Below the pieces are notes generated by a model that saw only the letters and a program-made list of their open reading frames with translations, did no database searches and was not told the origin of the DNA. This document shows, piece after piece, positions 1-8,247 of a DNA stretch of 64,000 nt (position 1 is the first letter of the stretch; the number at the start of each line of letters is the position of its first letter). The translations under genes were made by a program, and so were the position numbers. Source of the stretch: Ga0077530 sp046293075 (GTDB lineage: Bacteria; Pseudomonadota; Alphaproteobacteria; Rhizobiales; Hyphomicrobiaceae); contig JBKBPL010000001.1 of assembly GCA_046293075.1 (NCBI GenBank), positions 62,001 to 126,000 of the forward strand, given 5' to 3'.

Positions 1-423
1 GCGTTCTACACCTTCGAGCGCAAGGTGCATCTGGCACGCCGCGAGGGCGAGCTGACCGCAGACATGATCGGTGAACTGTGGATGTCCGTGCAGGGCGAGA
101 GCCTCGGCCCTGCGATCGAGCTGAAGCCCGGCTACGAGGTCTTCTGGTCCTATGTCCCGCACTTCATCCATTCGCCCTTCTATGTCTATGCGTATGCCTT
201 CGGCGACTGTCTCGTGAACTCGCTCTACGGGCTCTACCAGGAGGCGCACCCAGGTTTTGTCGAGAAGTACTTCGACATGCTCAAGGCGGGCGGCTCCAAG
301 CATCACACGGAGCTGCTGGCGCCGTTCGGTCTCAATGCCGCGGAGCCGACATTCTGGGCCAGGGGCCTCTCCGTCATCGAGGGCATGATCGACGAGCTGG
401 AGCAGATGGATAGGGTCGCTTGA
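1..423 (+). CDS. pepF: Oligoendopeptidase F family M3 metallopeptidase, C-terminal fragment
   Basis: Only the last 140 codons are present; the reading frame is open from base 1 and stops at 421-423, so the gene starts outside the window. The translation ends with the hallmark C-terminal part of M3 oligoendopeptidases: a segment with HSPFYVYAYAFGDCL followed by LYGLYQE and a Phe-rich helix (YFDMLKAGGSKHH). In this family the Tyr-rich segment lines the peptide-binding channel behind the HExxH zinc site, which lies upstream and is not visible. The enzyme would hydrolyse short cytosolic peptides. The family call rests on the C-terminal segment alone. The palindromic repeat that follows probably ends transcription. 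Confidence 0.85.
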   Translation, partial: AFYTFERKVHLARREGELTADMIGELWMSVQGESLGPAIELKPGYEVFWSYVPHFIHSPFYVYAYAFGDCLVNSLYGLYQEAHPGFVEKYFDMLKAGGSKHHTELLAPFGLNAAEPTFWARGLSVIEGMIDELEQMDRVA

Positions 424-451
424 GTTTGGATGATTGGATCGCCACAAGCAC

Positions 452-575
452 ACCATGTCCCTTCTCCCCGTCCGATACGGGGAGAAGCTTAGGATGAGGG
501 GCAGGGACCTGCGCTGACAAGCGCGTTGGCCGCCACCCCTCACCCCGACCCTCTGCCCGCACGCGGGGAGATGGG
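452..575. repeat. Dispersed GC-rich palindromic repeat, copy 1 (possible terminator)
   Basis: Bases 461-470 and 478-487 form a perfect 10-bp inverted repeat around a 7-base loop. A second C-rich/G-rich inverted block follows at about 551-575. The same two-block layout recurs near 9.3, 17.6, 21.3 and 22.7 kb. It separates the convergent 3' ends of the oligoendopeptidase and TrmH-like genes, so it may work as a bidirectional terminator. Confidence 0.75.
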
Positions 576-579
576 GGAG

Positions 580-1419
580 TCAGAGCTTCAACTGCGGCCG
601 CTTGATCTCGTAGAGCATCAGGGCTGTCGCGATCGCGAGGTTGAGCGAGTCGAGGCGCCCCGCCATGGGGATCTTGACGAGGCGATTGCAGACAGCCGCC
701 GCCTCGTCCGAGAGGCCGGGACCTTCGCGGCCCATGAGCAGCAGGGGCGGACCCACATAGGCAACATCCCGGAAGTCGGCCGTTGCATCGAGATGCGTAC
801 CGATGCGATCGCCGGGCCAGCTTGCCGCCCAAGCGATGAAAGCCGCGCGTTCTGCTCTCGCGAGCGGCACAGCGAAGAGCGATCCCATGGTGGCGCGCAC
901 GGCCTCACGCTGATAGGGGTCGCAGCAATTGCCGATCAGGATGATGCCGTCGGCGCCGACAGCGTCGACCGTGCGGATGATGGTGCCGAGATTGCCCGGA
1001 TCGCGGATCTCCTCGAGGGCTACCCAAAGGGCAGACTTCGCAAGCGACTTCGTGCTCGGCAGCTCGGCCCATTGCTGCCTGAAAACACCCATCAGGTTCT
1101 GCGGGTTTTCTTTCGCCGCCAGCTTCTCCAGTACGGCCTGTGAGACTTCGAGCCCCTCCGTGCCTTCGCTGAGGGCCCAGTCAATGAGGTCGCGCTGCGC
1201 GCGGCTCTCGCGCGCTTGCGCGCCATGGACGAGGATTTGCGGCCGCCAGCCATGCGCGCGGGCTGTCATGAGGACTGAAGCGCCCTCGGCAACGAATAGT
1301 CCCGTCTCGCGGCGCGCCTTGCGCATATCGAGTGAGCGGATGAGCTTGACCCGGTCGTTCGTCAGGCTGGTGACGACGCGCGAGGCCGGCGGCCGGCGGT
1401 GGTCAGATCGCGAGGTCAT
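580..1419 (-). CDS. TrmH/SpoU-family RNA 2'-O-methyltransferase
   Basis: A 279-residue protein with an N-terminal substrate-binding part (VTSLTNDRVKLIRSLDMRK, typical of 23S rRNA methyltransferases of the RlmB/TsnR group) and a C-terminal SPOUT domain. The three SpoU motifs are visible: EEIRDPGNLGTIIRT, LLMGREGPGLSDE and the knot-forming IPMAGRLDSLNLAIATALMLYE. It would methylate a ribose in rRNA or tRNA using SAM; the target base cannot be read from the sequence. The ATG at 1417-1419 is chosen because homology begins right after it and the upstream residues are Arg-rich and unlike the family. It overlaps the end of the upstream methyltransferase gene by 17 bases, which suggests translational coupling. 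Confidence 0.88.
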   Translation of the reverse strand: MTSRSDHRRPPASRVVTSLTNDRVKLIRSLDMRKARRETGLFVAEGASVLMTARAHGWRPQILVHGAQARESRAQRDLIDWALSEGTEGLEVSQAVLEKLAAKENPQNLMGVFRQQWAELPSTKSLAKSALWVALEEIRDPGNLGTIIRTVDAVGADGIILIGNCCDPYQREAVRATMGSLFAVPLARAERAAFIAWAASWPGDRIGTHLDATADFRDVAYVGPPLLLMGREGPGLSDEAAAVCNRLVKIPMAGRLDSLNLAIATALMLYEIKRPQLKL

Positions 1420-2350
1420 GGCCCCACCAGCGCGTGAAGAGCGATGTCGGCACGGCGCGCGCGCCACCCTCCTCGCGGATCGCAAGCTCGCCGCTCTCGA
1501 AGCGTCCGACCTTCGCAGCCAACATCTCGCGGCAGAGCTGATCGAGCATCAGCGCCGAGGCCCGGATCGCGTATGCTGTGAGGATCAGCGCGCTGCGCGG
1601 CCCGGCGACGAGCGCAGCGCAGGTGCGCAGCAAGTCGGGAAGATCTATGAAGAGATCCCAGGTCTCGTTGTTGGGGCCGCGGCCGAACTTCGGCGGATCG
1701 ATGAGGATGATGTCGTACGTCCGCCGGCGCCGCACCTCGCGCTGGACGAACTTGCGGGCATCATCCAGAATCCAGCGTACGGGCGCGTCTTTCAGAGCCG
1801 AGGCAGCCTGGTTCTCCCTGGCCCAGGCAATGGCCTTCTTCGAGGCATCGACGTGGGTCACCTCGGCGCCGGCGTGCGCCGCGAGCAGCGTTGCCGCGCC
1901 GGTATAGCCGAAGAGATTGAGCACGCGCGGGCGCTCGGGCCCGCTCTGCAGCTTCAAGGCCGCGAGCATCCAGCGCCAGTGCGGAAGCTGCTCGGGGAAG
2001 ATGCCGAGATGGCGGAAGGCACTGAGCCGGCAGGTCAGCGTGACGACATTCTCGAGCCGCACGGGCCAGCTCTCGGGCACCGGCTTGCTCGTCCGCCAGC
2101 GGCCGCCTTCTTCATCGCCACTGGCGGCGAAGACGGCGTGGGCGCCGGTCCAGGTCGCCTCATCGGCCAGACGTCGCCATAACGCCTGCGGCTCCGGCCG
2201 GTCGACGATTATCTTGCCGAAGCGCTCGAGCTTGCGGCCCCCACCACTGTCGATGAGCCGATAGTCCGCAAAGCCATTGCTCTCGATGATACTGAGAGCC
2301 GCCGGCATCGGCGGCTGGCGCGGGGCGGGGCTGGGCCGGGGCTTGGACAT
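1403..2350 (-). CDS. Class I SAM-dependent methyltransferase, RlmI/RlmK-like
   Basis: A 315-residue protein. After a variable N-terminal region (residues about 1-150) there is a Rossmann methyltransferase core: motif I VLNLFGYTGAATLLAAHAGA, motif II with VDASKKAIAWARENQ, and motif IV IILIDPPKFGRGP. DPPKF is the pattern of the RlmI/RlmK/RlmL 23S rRNA m5C/m2G group, so an RNA substrate is likely. The usual N-terminal PUA domain of RlmI is not recognisable. The gene sits directly upstream of, and overlaps, a SpoU methyltransferase gene, so two RNA-modifying enzymes seem to share one transcript. The start ATG is at 2348-2350, just before a region divergent to rfbB. Confidence 0.85.
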   Translation of the reverse strand: MSKPRPSPAPRQPPMPAALSIIESNGFADYRLIDSGGGRKLERFGKIIVDRPEPQALWRRLADEATWTGAHAVFAASGDEEGGRWRTSKPVPESWPVRLENVVTLTCRLSAFRHLGIFPEQLPHWRWMLAALKLQSGPERPRVLNLFGYTGAATLLAAHAGAEVTHVDASKKAIAWARENQAASALKDAPVRWILDDARKFVQREVRRRRTYDIILIDPPKFGRGPNNETWDLFIDLPDLLRTCAALVAGPRSALILTAYAIRASALMLDQLCREMLAAKVGRFESGELAIREEGGARAVPTSLFTRWWGHDLAI

Positions 2351-2529
2351 GATGCGTGGCGTTCCGTAGCGTTGCGGCAGACATAGAGGCTCGCTGCTGG
2401 CGCCGCAACGCCCGAAACACGAGGCAAGGCTCCCCTACCGACCGAATTAACGGTAATTGCATGGGGTTGCTGCTGCGGCCTTCTCCGCAGCAGGTGGGTG
2501 GCGGTGGTACGCAACAGGATGCGGAACGC

Positions 2530-3600
2530 ATGAAGGTCGTGGTCACGGGCGGCGCCGGCTTCATCGGCTCGACACTCTGCCGGCACCTCGTCGCCGAGCA
2601 GGGATTCGAGGTCGTCAACATCGATTGTCTCACCTATGCGGCCAACCTCCGCTCGCTCGATCCGATTGCCAACCGCGCCGGCTATCGGCTCGTGCGCGCG
2701 AATATCCGCGACCGGATGGCCATGGATGCCATTCTCGCGCAAGCCGGGCCCGATGCGATCATGCATCTCGCCGCGGAGAGCCATGTCGACCGCTCGATCA
2801 CCGGCCCGGGGTCATTCATCGAGACGAACATCGTCGGCACCTACACGCTGCTGGAAGCCGCACGCGCCTATTGGCAAGGGCTCTCGGAGGCCAAGCGCCG
2901 CACCTTCCGTCTCCTCCACGTCTCGACGGACGAAGTGTTCGGCAGCGCGGCGCCGGATGCCTTCTTTCATGAGGCCACGCCCTATGCGCCGAACTCCCCC
3001 TACGCGGCGAGCAAGGCCGCGGCGGATCATCTCGTGCGCGCATGGCACGAGACCTATGGCCTTCCCACGCTGACCGCGCTCTCATCGAACAACTACGGGC
3101 CCTATCAGTTTCCGGAGAAGCTGATCCCAAACATGCTGATCAAGGCGCTCGAGGGATCGTCCCTGCCGATCTACGGCGATGGCCGCAACGAGCGCGACTG
3201 GCTGTTTGTCGAGGATCACGTCCGGGCGCTCCTCCTTGTGCTCCAGCGCGGCCGGGTTGGCGAGACCTACGCGATCGGCGCCCGCGCGCCCCGCAGAAAC
3301 ATCGAGGTGGTGGAGAAAGTCTGCGAGACACTCGATCGCCTGCGCCCGGCCGCGCGCCCCTATCGCGAGCAGATCACCTTCGTCGCCGATCGGCCGGGCC
3401 ACGACCGCCGCTATGCGATCGACCCCACGAAGATCGCGCGCGAGCTTGGCTGGCGTGCCGAGACAACCTTCGAGTGCGGCATCGCGCGCACCGTCACCTG
3501 GTATCTCGACAATGAGAGCTGGTGGCGCCCGCTGCGAGACAGCGTCTACCGTGGCGAGCGCCTTGGCTTGGTCTCGAACCCTAAAGACCGCCCGCGTTGA
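2530..3600 (+). CDS. rfbB: dTDP-glucose 4,6-dehydratase
   Basis: A 356-residue extended SDR that removes water from dTDP-glucose to give dTDP-4-keto-6-deoxyglucose, the entry to rhamnose and other deoxysugars. It has the NAD-binding GGAGFIG at residues 7-13, the STDEVFG strand, and the YAASKAAADH catalytic Tyr-x3-Lys motif, followed by SSNNYGPYQFPEKLIP, specific to RmlB. The start at 2530 places the Rossmann motif at the N-terminus as in the family. The frame stays open upstream to 2356, but that stretch has no family similarity. No rmlA, rmlC or rmlD lies nearby, so this is a detached copy. The last 20 bases overlap the convergent metalloprotease gene. Confidence 0.93.
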   Translation: MKVVVTGGAGFIGSTLCRHLVAEQGFEVVNIDCLTYAANLRSLDPIANRAGYRLVRANIRDRMAMDAILAQAGPDAIMHLAAESHVDRSITGPGSFIETNIVGTYTLLEAARAYWQGLSEAKRRTFRLLHVSTDEVFGSAAPDAFFHEATPYAPNSPYAASKAAADHLVRAWHETYGLPTLTALSSNNYGPYQFPEKLIPNMLIKALEGSSLPIYGDGRNERDWLFVEDHVRALLLVLQRGRVGETYAIGARAPRRNIEVVEKVCETLDRLRPAARPYREQITFVADRPGHDRRYAIDPTKIARELGWRAETTFECGIARTVTWYLDNESWWRPLRDSVYRGERLGLVSNPKDRPR

Positions 3601-4570
3601 ACGTGTCGCACTGCTGAAGCTGGCCCGAATCTAATCCGCGACGGAACCAGCGAACGCGCTGTTCCGATGACCCATGCGTAAAGGCCTCGGGAACGACGCG
3701 GCCCTGCGTCCGCTTTTGGATCATGTCATCGCCGATTGCGGCGGCCGCGCGGAGGCCTTCCTCGACGTCGCCTGGCTGCAGCCGCTTCTTGACTTGGTCA
3801 TTGAGGGCCGCCCACACGCCTGCGAGGCAGTCGGCCTGCAGTTCCATGCGCACTTGGAGCGCGTTGGCCTGACGCTCAGGAATGTGCTGTTTCGCTCGCT
3901 GTACCGTGACCGCGATGCCAAGCAGGTTCTGCACGTGATGGCCGACCTCATGCGCGATGACGTAGGCCTGCGCGAAGTCGCCCGGCGCGCCAAAGCGGCG
4001 GTGCAGATCATTGAAGAAGGCGAGGTCGAGGTAGACCTTGCGATCCAACGGGCAATAGAAAGGGCCCATCTGGGCAAGGCCGGTGCCGCAGGCCGAATTC
4101 GTCGCACCGCGGAACAGAACGAGCCGCGGCTCCTCGTACGTGCGCCCGATGGACCGGAACACATGGCTCCAGACATCTTCCGTATCGGCGAGTACGCGGC
4201 GCACGAAGCGCACCGTCTCATCATCGCCGGCCCGCTCCTGCTGCGGTGCCCCACGGCTTCCGGGCAGGCCCGGAATGTCGAACGGATTGGTGCTGCCGCC
4301 GGGCCGGTCCGTGCGCTGGTTCTGCGGGAGATCGGGGAAGTTGAAGCCGCCGTTGCCGTCGCGCAGGAGATCGAGTGGGTTGATGCCAAGAAGCAGCATG
4401 ATCGCGCCGATGATCAGCAGCGTCGTTATGCTGAAGCCGCCGCCACGGCCCATGGGGATCGGGATCTGGACGCCCCGGCCGCCGCGATTGCCCGGAAAGT
4501 TGAAGCCGCCGCCCTGACCGCGCCGGTCCTCGACGTTGCTGCTCTCGCGATCCGATTCATCGTAGCGCAT
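3581..4570 (-). CDS. ypfJ: YpfJ-family neutral zinc metallopeptidase, membrane anchored
   Basis: A 329-residue protein of the Zn_peptidase family PF04228. It has a Gly/Arg-rich cytosolic N-terminus (residues 1-46, several GGGF and GRGG runs), one transmembrane helix (about 47-63), a Pro/Asn-rich linker, and a catalytic domain from about 120 on with the zinc motif HEVGHH at 207-212. Conserved family segments CGTG..MGPFYCPLDRKVYLDL and ELQADCLAGVWA are seen. The physiological substrate of this family is not established. The start ATG at 4568-4570 gives the charged MRYDESDRES opening. The stop region overlaps rfbB by 20 bases on the opposite strand. Confidence 0.9.
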   Translation of the reverse strand: MRYDESDRESSNVEDRRGQGGGFNFPGNRGGRGVQIPIPMGRGGGFSITTLLIIGAIMLLLGINPLDLLRDGNGGFNFPDLPQNQRTDRPGGSTNPFDIPGLPGSRGAPQQERAGDDETVRFVRRVLADTEDVWSHVFRSIGRTYEEPRLVLFRGATNSACGTGLAQMGPFYCPLDRKVYLDLAFFNDLHRRFGAPGDFAQAYVIAHEVGHHVQNLLGIAVTVQRAKQHIPERQANALQVRMELQADCLAGVWAALNDQVKKRLQPGDVEEGLRAAAAIGDDMIQKRTQGRVVPEAFTHGSSEQRVRWFRRGLDSGQLQQCDTFNAGGL

Positions 4571-4698
4571 GATGGTCCTTCTGACCGCGGCCCGACCGCG
4601 CCGCAAGGCGATGGCGGCCAAGCGGCTGGCCGTTAAATCAACTCAGCACGCGGGCAGGGCCGCTACAAGGGGCGCCGCCCGGCCTCGGTTGCTGGGCC

Positions 4699-6327
4699 TC
4701 AACTGCGCGTGCTGCACGCGCGGCCCGCGATACGGAAGACGCCCCGCTCCTGTGCGTCGAGGCGGTCGACGAGACCGACTTCCCAGTCCAGATACGCGCG
4801 CGCGGCCTCGGCATTGCCGTCGTGACGCTGGTGCGTATGGAATACGAAGTCGATCCGATCCCGGTCGGGCGGGTTGTCGGGGGTGGCGTTGAGGGTCTGC
4901 CCATCGGCGCGCCAGGCTTCAGCGCCACCCGCAAGCACGGAGATCTCTCCGACGCCAAGTTCAGCGAGATCGATGCTGGCGGCTGCCGCGATCTCGGGAG
5001 CGTCAGCGATCAGGATCACCGGCTGGGCAGTGTCCGCAATCGCCGCAGCCAGCCGCGGGCGCGTCGCCCAGATCGATCCCGGGATGTGTCCGTCCCGGTA
5101 GTCCTGGCTGGCCCTGAGATCCAGAGCTATGCCGCCGCCGGACCAGAGGAACGCCGATAGCCCTTGCGGGGTGACGGCATGAAGTGCGGCGGCTCGCGCT
5201 TTCAGCATCTCCGGGCCGCGCGCCCACCGGTCCGCCGGGATTGCGGCGCCGATCGTTGCGGCGTTGTCGCGGTCCTCGAGCACGCAGGCCTCATGGCCGA
5301 GCTGGCGCAACCACGCGGCCACCATCGGCGCGCGGACGCCTTCGCCGTCGGCGAGGACGAGGCGCGCGCCCTTGACGCCGATCCACTGGTCCGTGGCCTG
5401 CTGTAGCTGGCCGCCCGGCGCGTGGACGAAGCCGGCGAGGGGGGCTGCCGCAACCTCCTCCGCCGTGCGCACGTCGAGCAGGTAGGTGGTGCGGCGGGGG
5501 TCCGCGAGCCAGGCGCGCACATCGGCGGCAGTTACGGCACGGACGCCGCATCTGGCTGCGTGCTCGGCGGCACGGGTGCGGCGCTCGGCAAGCTGGTCGG
5601 GGCTGAGAGTGGGCTGCGGATATTTCCGCGCTGCGCCGCGCTCGACCTGATAGCCGGCAAGGAACCAGCCCTGCGTGCCGTTCTCGAGCGCCACGACGTC
5701 GTTTGGCACGCCGAGGTCGATCAGCGTCTGGGCGCCGATGATCGAGCGCGTGCGGCCGGCGCAGTTGACCACGATCCGCGTCTTCGGATCGGGCGCGATC
5801 GCATCAATGCGCAGCGCCAGCTCGCCGTTGGGACAGCTGATCCCGCCAGGGATGTTGAAACGCTGGTATTCGGCGAAGGTGCGGCCGTCGACGATGACGA
5901 TATTGTCGCCGCGCTTCTGCATGGCCACGAGCTCGTCGGCGGTGATGCGTGGTGTGTGCCGCTCGAGCTCGACCAGCTCGCCGAAGGTCTTGGATGGCAG
6001 GTTGACGCCGTCGAAAAGCGTATAGCCGGCCGCGGTCCATCCCGGCGCCCCACCCTCCATGATTGCGACGTCGGTGTAGCCGAGGCCCTTGGCGCGCTTG
6101 GCCGCGCGCCCTGCAACTCCATCCCCGTCGTCGATGAGGACGAGGCGAGTATTCCGGCGCGGCACCAGCCGCTCGATGTCGATCTCAAAGCGGCTGTAGG
6201 CGAGGGGCACGGCAAAGAAGGGGTGTCCGTCGGCGTATTGTCCAGCCTCGCGCACGTCGAGGAGCGCGATCTCCTCGCCATCGGAGAGCATCGTCTTCAC
6301 GGTCCGGGCGGGAATCGCCTTCACCAT
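4699..6327 (-). CDS. Protein of four tandem rhodanese domains, one with a catalytic Cys
   Basis: A 542-residue cytosolic protein without a signal peptide. Four rhodanese-like units follow each other (about 1-105, 120-235, 260-370 and 385-500), each with a recognisable D-x-R start (LLDVREAGQY, IVDGRTFAEY, LLDVRTAEEV, ALDLRASQDY) and a terminal GxxxW turn. Only unit 2 keeps the loop Cys, at Cys189 in VVNCAGRTRS, the expected persulfide carrier. The matching loops of units 1, 3 and 4 read IDDGDGVAGR, ADGEGVRAP and ADAPEIAAA, with no Cys. A single active domain with three inactive ones is therefore expected. A role in thiosulfate or persulfide transfer is inferred from the family. About 40 further residues after unit 4 (FVFHTHQRHDGN) resemble none of the units. 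Confidence 0.88.
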   Translation of the reverse strand: MVKAIPARTVKTMLSDGEEIALLDVREAGQYADGHPFFAVPLAYSRFEIDIERLVPRRNTRLVLIDDGDGVAGRAAKRAKGLGYTDVAIMEGGAPGWTAAGYTLFDGVNLPSKTFGELVELERHTPRITADELVAMQKRGDNIVIVDGRTFAEYQRFNIPGGISCPNGELALRIDAIAPDPKTRIVVNCAGRTRSIIGAQTLIDLGVPNDVVALENGTQGWFLAGYQVERGAARKYPQPTLSPDQLAERRTRAAEHAARCGVRAVTAADVRAWLADPRRTTYLLDVRTAEEVAAAPLAGFVHAPGGQLQQATDQWIGVKGARLVLADGEGVRAPMVAAWLRQLGHEACVLEDRDNAATIGAAIPADRWARGPEMLKARAAALHAVTPQGLSAFLWSGGGIALDLRASQDYRDGHIPGSIWATRPRLAAAIADTAQPVILIADAPEIAAAASIDLAELGVGEISVLAGGAEAWRADGQTLNATPDNPPDRDRIDFVFHTHQRHDGNAEAARAYLDWEVGLVDRLDAQERGVFRIAGRACSTRS

Positions 6328-6557
6328 CGTTTACCTCATGCCGTCTCGCAATCAGGGGGAACGGGGGCACTATAGCAGGCGCCTCGGCGCCGTGTCGCCC
6401 GGTGAGGGCATGGGGTCCCGCGGCAGATGCGGGTGACCTGCGCGCAAACGCCCTGTGGCCGCCCCGGGTGCAGGTGCCTATAAGCAGGCCCGGCGGGTGG
6501 CCGTCCGTGCGCGCTCCCAGCGATTGACGAGAAGCTGACGAAAGGCTCGGGGCCGGC

Positions 6558-7736
6558 ATGTCGCGCACATTTCTGGTCGTCTTCACGGGGCTGCTGCTCG
6601 CCCTGAACGCCTTCTCCTGCGACATCACGCTGCCGGCGTTCTGGTCCATGGAGCGGAGCCTCGGCGCGCCCATCGAGCAGGTGCAGGCCGTCATTCCTGT
6701 CTTTCTCTTCTGCTCGGCAGTCGGCCAGCTTGTGTTCGGGCCCGCCTCGGATGCTTACGGGCGCAAGCCGGTGATCCTGGCCGGTGTCGCCCTCTACATC
6801 GCCGGCGCGCTGATCGCGGCGGCTGCCGATACGCTGACGGTCGCACTCTATGGCCGGGCCTTGCAGGGTTTCGGCAGCGCCTGCGGGGCCGTGATCGCCC
6901 GTGCATTGCTCCGCGACGTCCATTCGGGACCGGAACTGGCGCGTACCATGGCGTTCGCGAGTTCCGTGATCGCACTCGGCCCGATCATCGCACCGCTCGT
7001 CGGCTACGGGCTGGTTGTCGTCGGCGAGTGGCGCGGCGTTTTCGTCGGCATGGCACTCTATGGCGCCGGCCTTGCGGCCATGGTGCTGACGCGGCTCGAG
7101 GAGACCAACGTCGCACCGGATCGCTTGGCCGTCGCGCCGGCCCGCCTCGCGGTCGCGATCGGACGCGTGTTCACCAACCGGCAGTCCCGATATTTTGTGC
7201 TGCTCTCCGGGATCAACTCGTTCGCGATCCTCTCCTATGTCACGAACGCCCCGCGGCTCTACAAGAGCGCCTTCGAGATCGAGGGGCTCGCGTTCACCGC
7301 GCTGTTTGCCGCGACCGGGGCGGGCATCATCGCGGGCCAATACCTGAACGCGCGCCTCATTGCCCGCCTTGGCGTGATGGCTGCGACGCGCTCCGCCGCT
7401 CTCGTGCTGTGCTCGATGGCGATTAGCATCGCCCTGCTGAGCCAGCTCGGCCTCATCAGCCTCCTCACGTTTGCCGGGCTCATGCTCGTCTACAACGCGT
7501 CCTTCCTGGTCGTGATGTCGAACGCGGTGAGCCTTGTCATCGACCCGCACCGTGAGATTGCCGGGGTCGCGTCCTCGACAGTCGGGTTCGTCTCGCAGCT
7601 CGTCTCGAGCCTGCTGGTGTTCCTGACGCTCCCGCTGTTCCAGGGCCGGCTGCTGCCATGGTCGCTCGGCATGGTCGTTGTCACGGTCATCGTCGCAGCC
7701 GCGGTGATGGCCTACCGGCCGAGGACGGATCATTAG
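6558..7736 (+). CDS. MFS transporter, Bcr/CflA-like drug efflux family
   Basis: A 392-residue inner-membrane protein with about twelve hydrophobic helices. The loop-2/3 motif GPASDAYGRKPV and the opening segment (FSCDITLPAFWSMERSLGAP) match the Bcr/CflA subgroup of 12-helix drug:proton antiporters, in which the first helix carries an acidic residue in the DITLPA pattern. The transported compound cannot be deduced. The gene is divergent from the rhodanese gene across a 230-base region with no obvious operator. The ATG at 6558 gives the usual short cytosolic N-terminus. No regulator gene lies next to it. Confidence 0.85.
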   Translation: MSRTFLVVFTGLLLALNAFSCDITLPAFWSMERSLGAPIEQVQAVIPVFLFCSAVGQLVFGPASDAYGRKPVILAGVALYIAGALIAAAADTLTVALYGRALQGFGSACGAVIARALLRDVHSGPELARTMAFASSVIALGPIIAPLVGYGLVVVGEWRGVFVGMALYGAGLAAMVLTRLEETNVAPDRLAVAPARLAVAIGRVFTNRQSRYFVLLSGINSFAILSYVTNAPRLYKSAFEIEGLAFTALFAATGAGIIAGQYLNARLIARLGVMAATRSAALVLCSMAISIALLSQLGLISLLTFAGLMLVYNASFLVVMSNAVSLVIDPHREIAGVASSTVGFVSQLVSSLLVFLTLPLFQGRLLPWSLGMVVVTVIVAAAVMAYRPRTDH

Positions 7737-7858
7737 CGCGCGGCGTTTAATATATCAGGCGCGCATCAATGCATTGCCGCGACGGACGTTCCATAGACAA
7801 CGTCGCCGACTCAGTAGAAAGTCTCCAACGCAGGTTGGCGTGAGATCGTTCGGACGGT

Positions 7859-7877
7859 CCGCCCGCGCGCCGGGCGG
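7859..7877 (+). promoter_or_regulatory. 7-bp hairpin in the leader of the GlsB-like gene
   Basis: CCGCCCG at 7859-7865 and CGGGCGG at 7871-7877 pair perfectly around a 5-base loop. The hairpin ends about 10 bases before the Shine-Dalgarno sequence of the next gene and could affect its translation. Function is not known. Confidence 0.3.
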
Positions 7878-7901
7878 CGCACATTGGGAAGGATCGCGCA
7901 A

Positions 7902-8153
7902 ATGGACGCTACTGCAATCATTGTCATGCTTGTCGTGGGCGCCATCGCCGGCTGGCTCGCCAGCCTCGTTGTCGGTGGACCCTGGGGCCTCATCGGCTAC
8001 ATCGTCGTCGGTATCATCGGCGGCGTCGTTGGCGGGTGGCTGCTGAACGTTGCCAAGGTGAACATCAACCTCGGATCACCGATCCTCAATCAGATCGTCA
8101 CGGGCGCCATCGGCGCCATTGTGCTCATTCTGATCGCACGGCTGATCTTGTAG
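7902..8153 (+). CDS. GlsB/YeaQ/YmgE-family stress-response membrane protein
   Basis: An 83-residue, strongly hydrophobic protein with three predicted membrane helices and Gly-rich packing (AGWLASLVVGGPWGLIGYI, then VGIIGGVVGGWLL, then GAIGAIVLILIARLIL), the pattern of PF04226 transglycosylase-associated proteins. In other bacteria these are induced under envelope, acid or stationary-phase stress; their molecular role is unsettled. The ATG at 7902 is preferred over an in-frame TTG at 7884 because a GGGAAGGA Shine-Dalgarno sequence (about 7886-7893) lies 8 bases before it. The gene appears monocistronic, ending in the hairpin at 8182-8208. Confidence 0.88.
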   Translation: MDATAIIVMLVVGAIAGWLASLVVGGPWGLIGYIVVGIIGGVVGGWLLNVAKVNINLGSPILNQIVTGAIGAIVLILIARLIL

Positions 8154-8181
8154 CAGCGTGCTGATAAATCGTGTAATTCTC

Positions 8182-8208
8182 GGGCGGGCGCTGGTCACGG
8201 GCCCGCCC
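8182..8208 (+). terminator. Rho-independent-like terminator after the GlsB-like gene
   Basis: GGGCGGGC at 8182-8189 pairs perfectly with GCCCGCCC at 8201-8208 across an 11-base loop, followed by a short pyrimidine/T-rich stretch (CTCTTGTT). It lies between the GlsB-like gene and lipA. Confidence 0.6.
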
Positions 8209-8247
8209 CTCTTGTTGAGAGAGCCCAAAAAGAGCACGTAAAGCCCG

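Noticed and set aside
2356..2529. In-frame upstream extension of rfbB
   Set aside because: The Rossmann motif should start within a few residues of the N-terminus; the extension has no similarity and would include the promoter region.
6336..7733. Minus-strand open frame opposite the Bcr/CflA-type exporter
   Set aside because: Extremely rich in Glu, Arg, Asp and His with no hydrophobic core; shadow of a membrane-protein gene.
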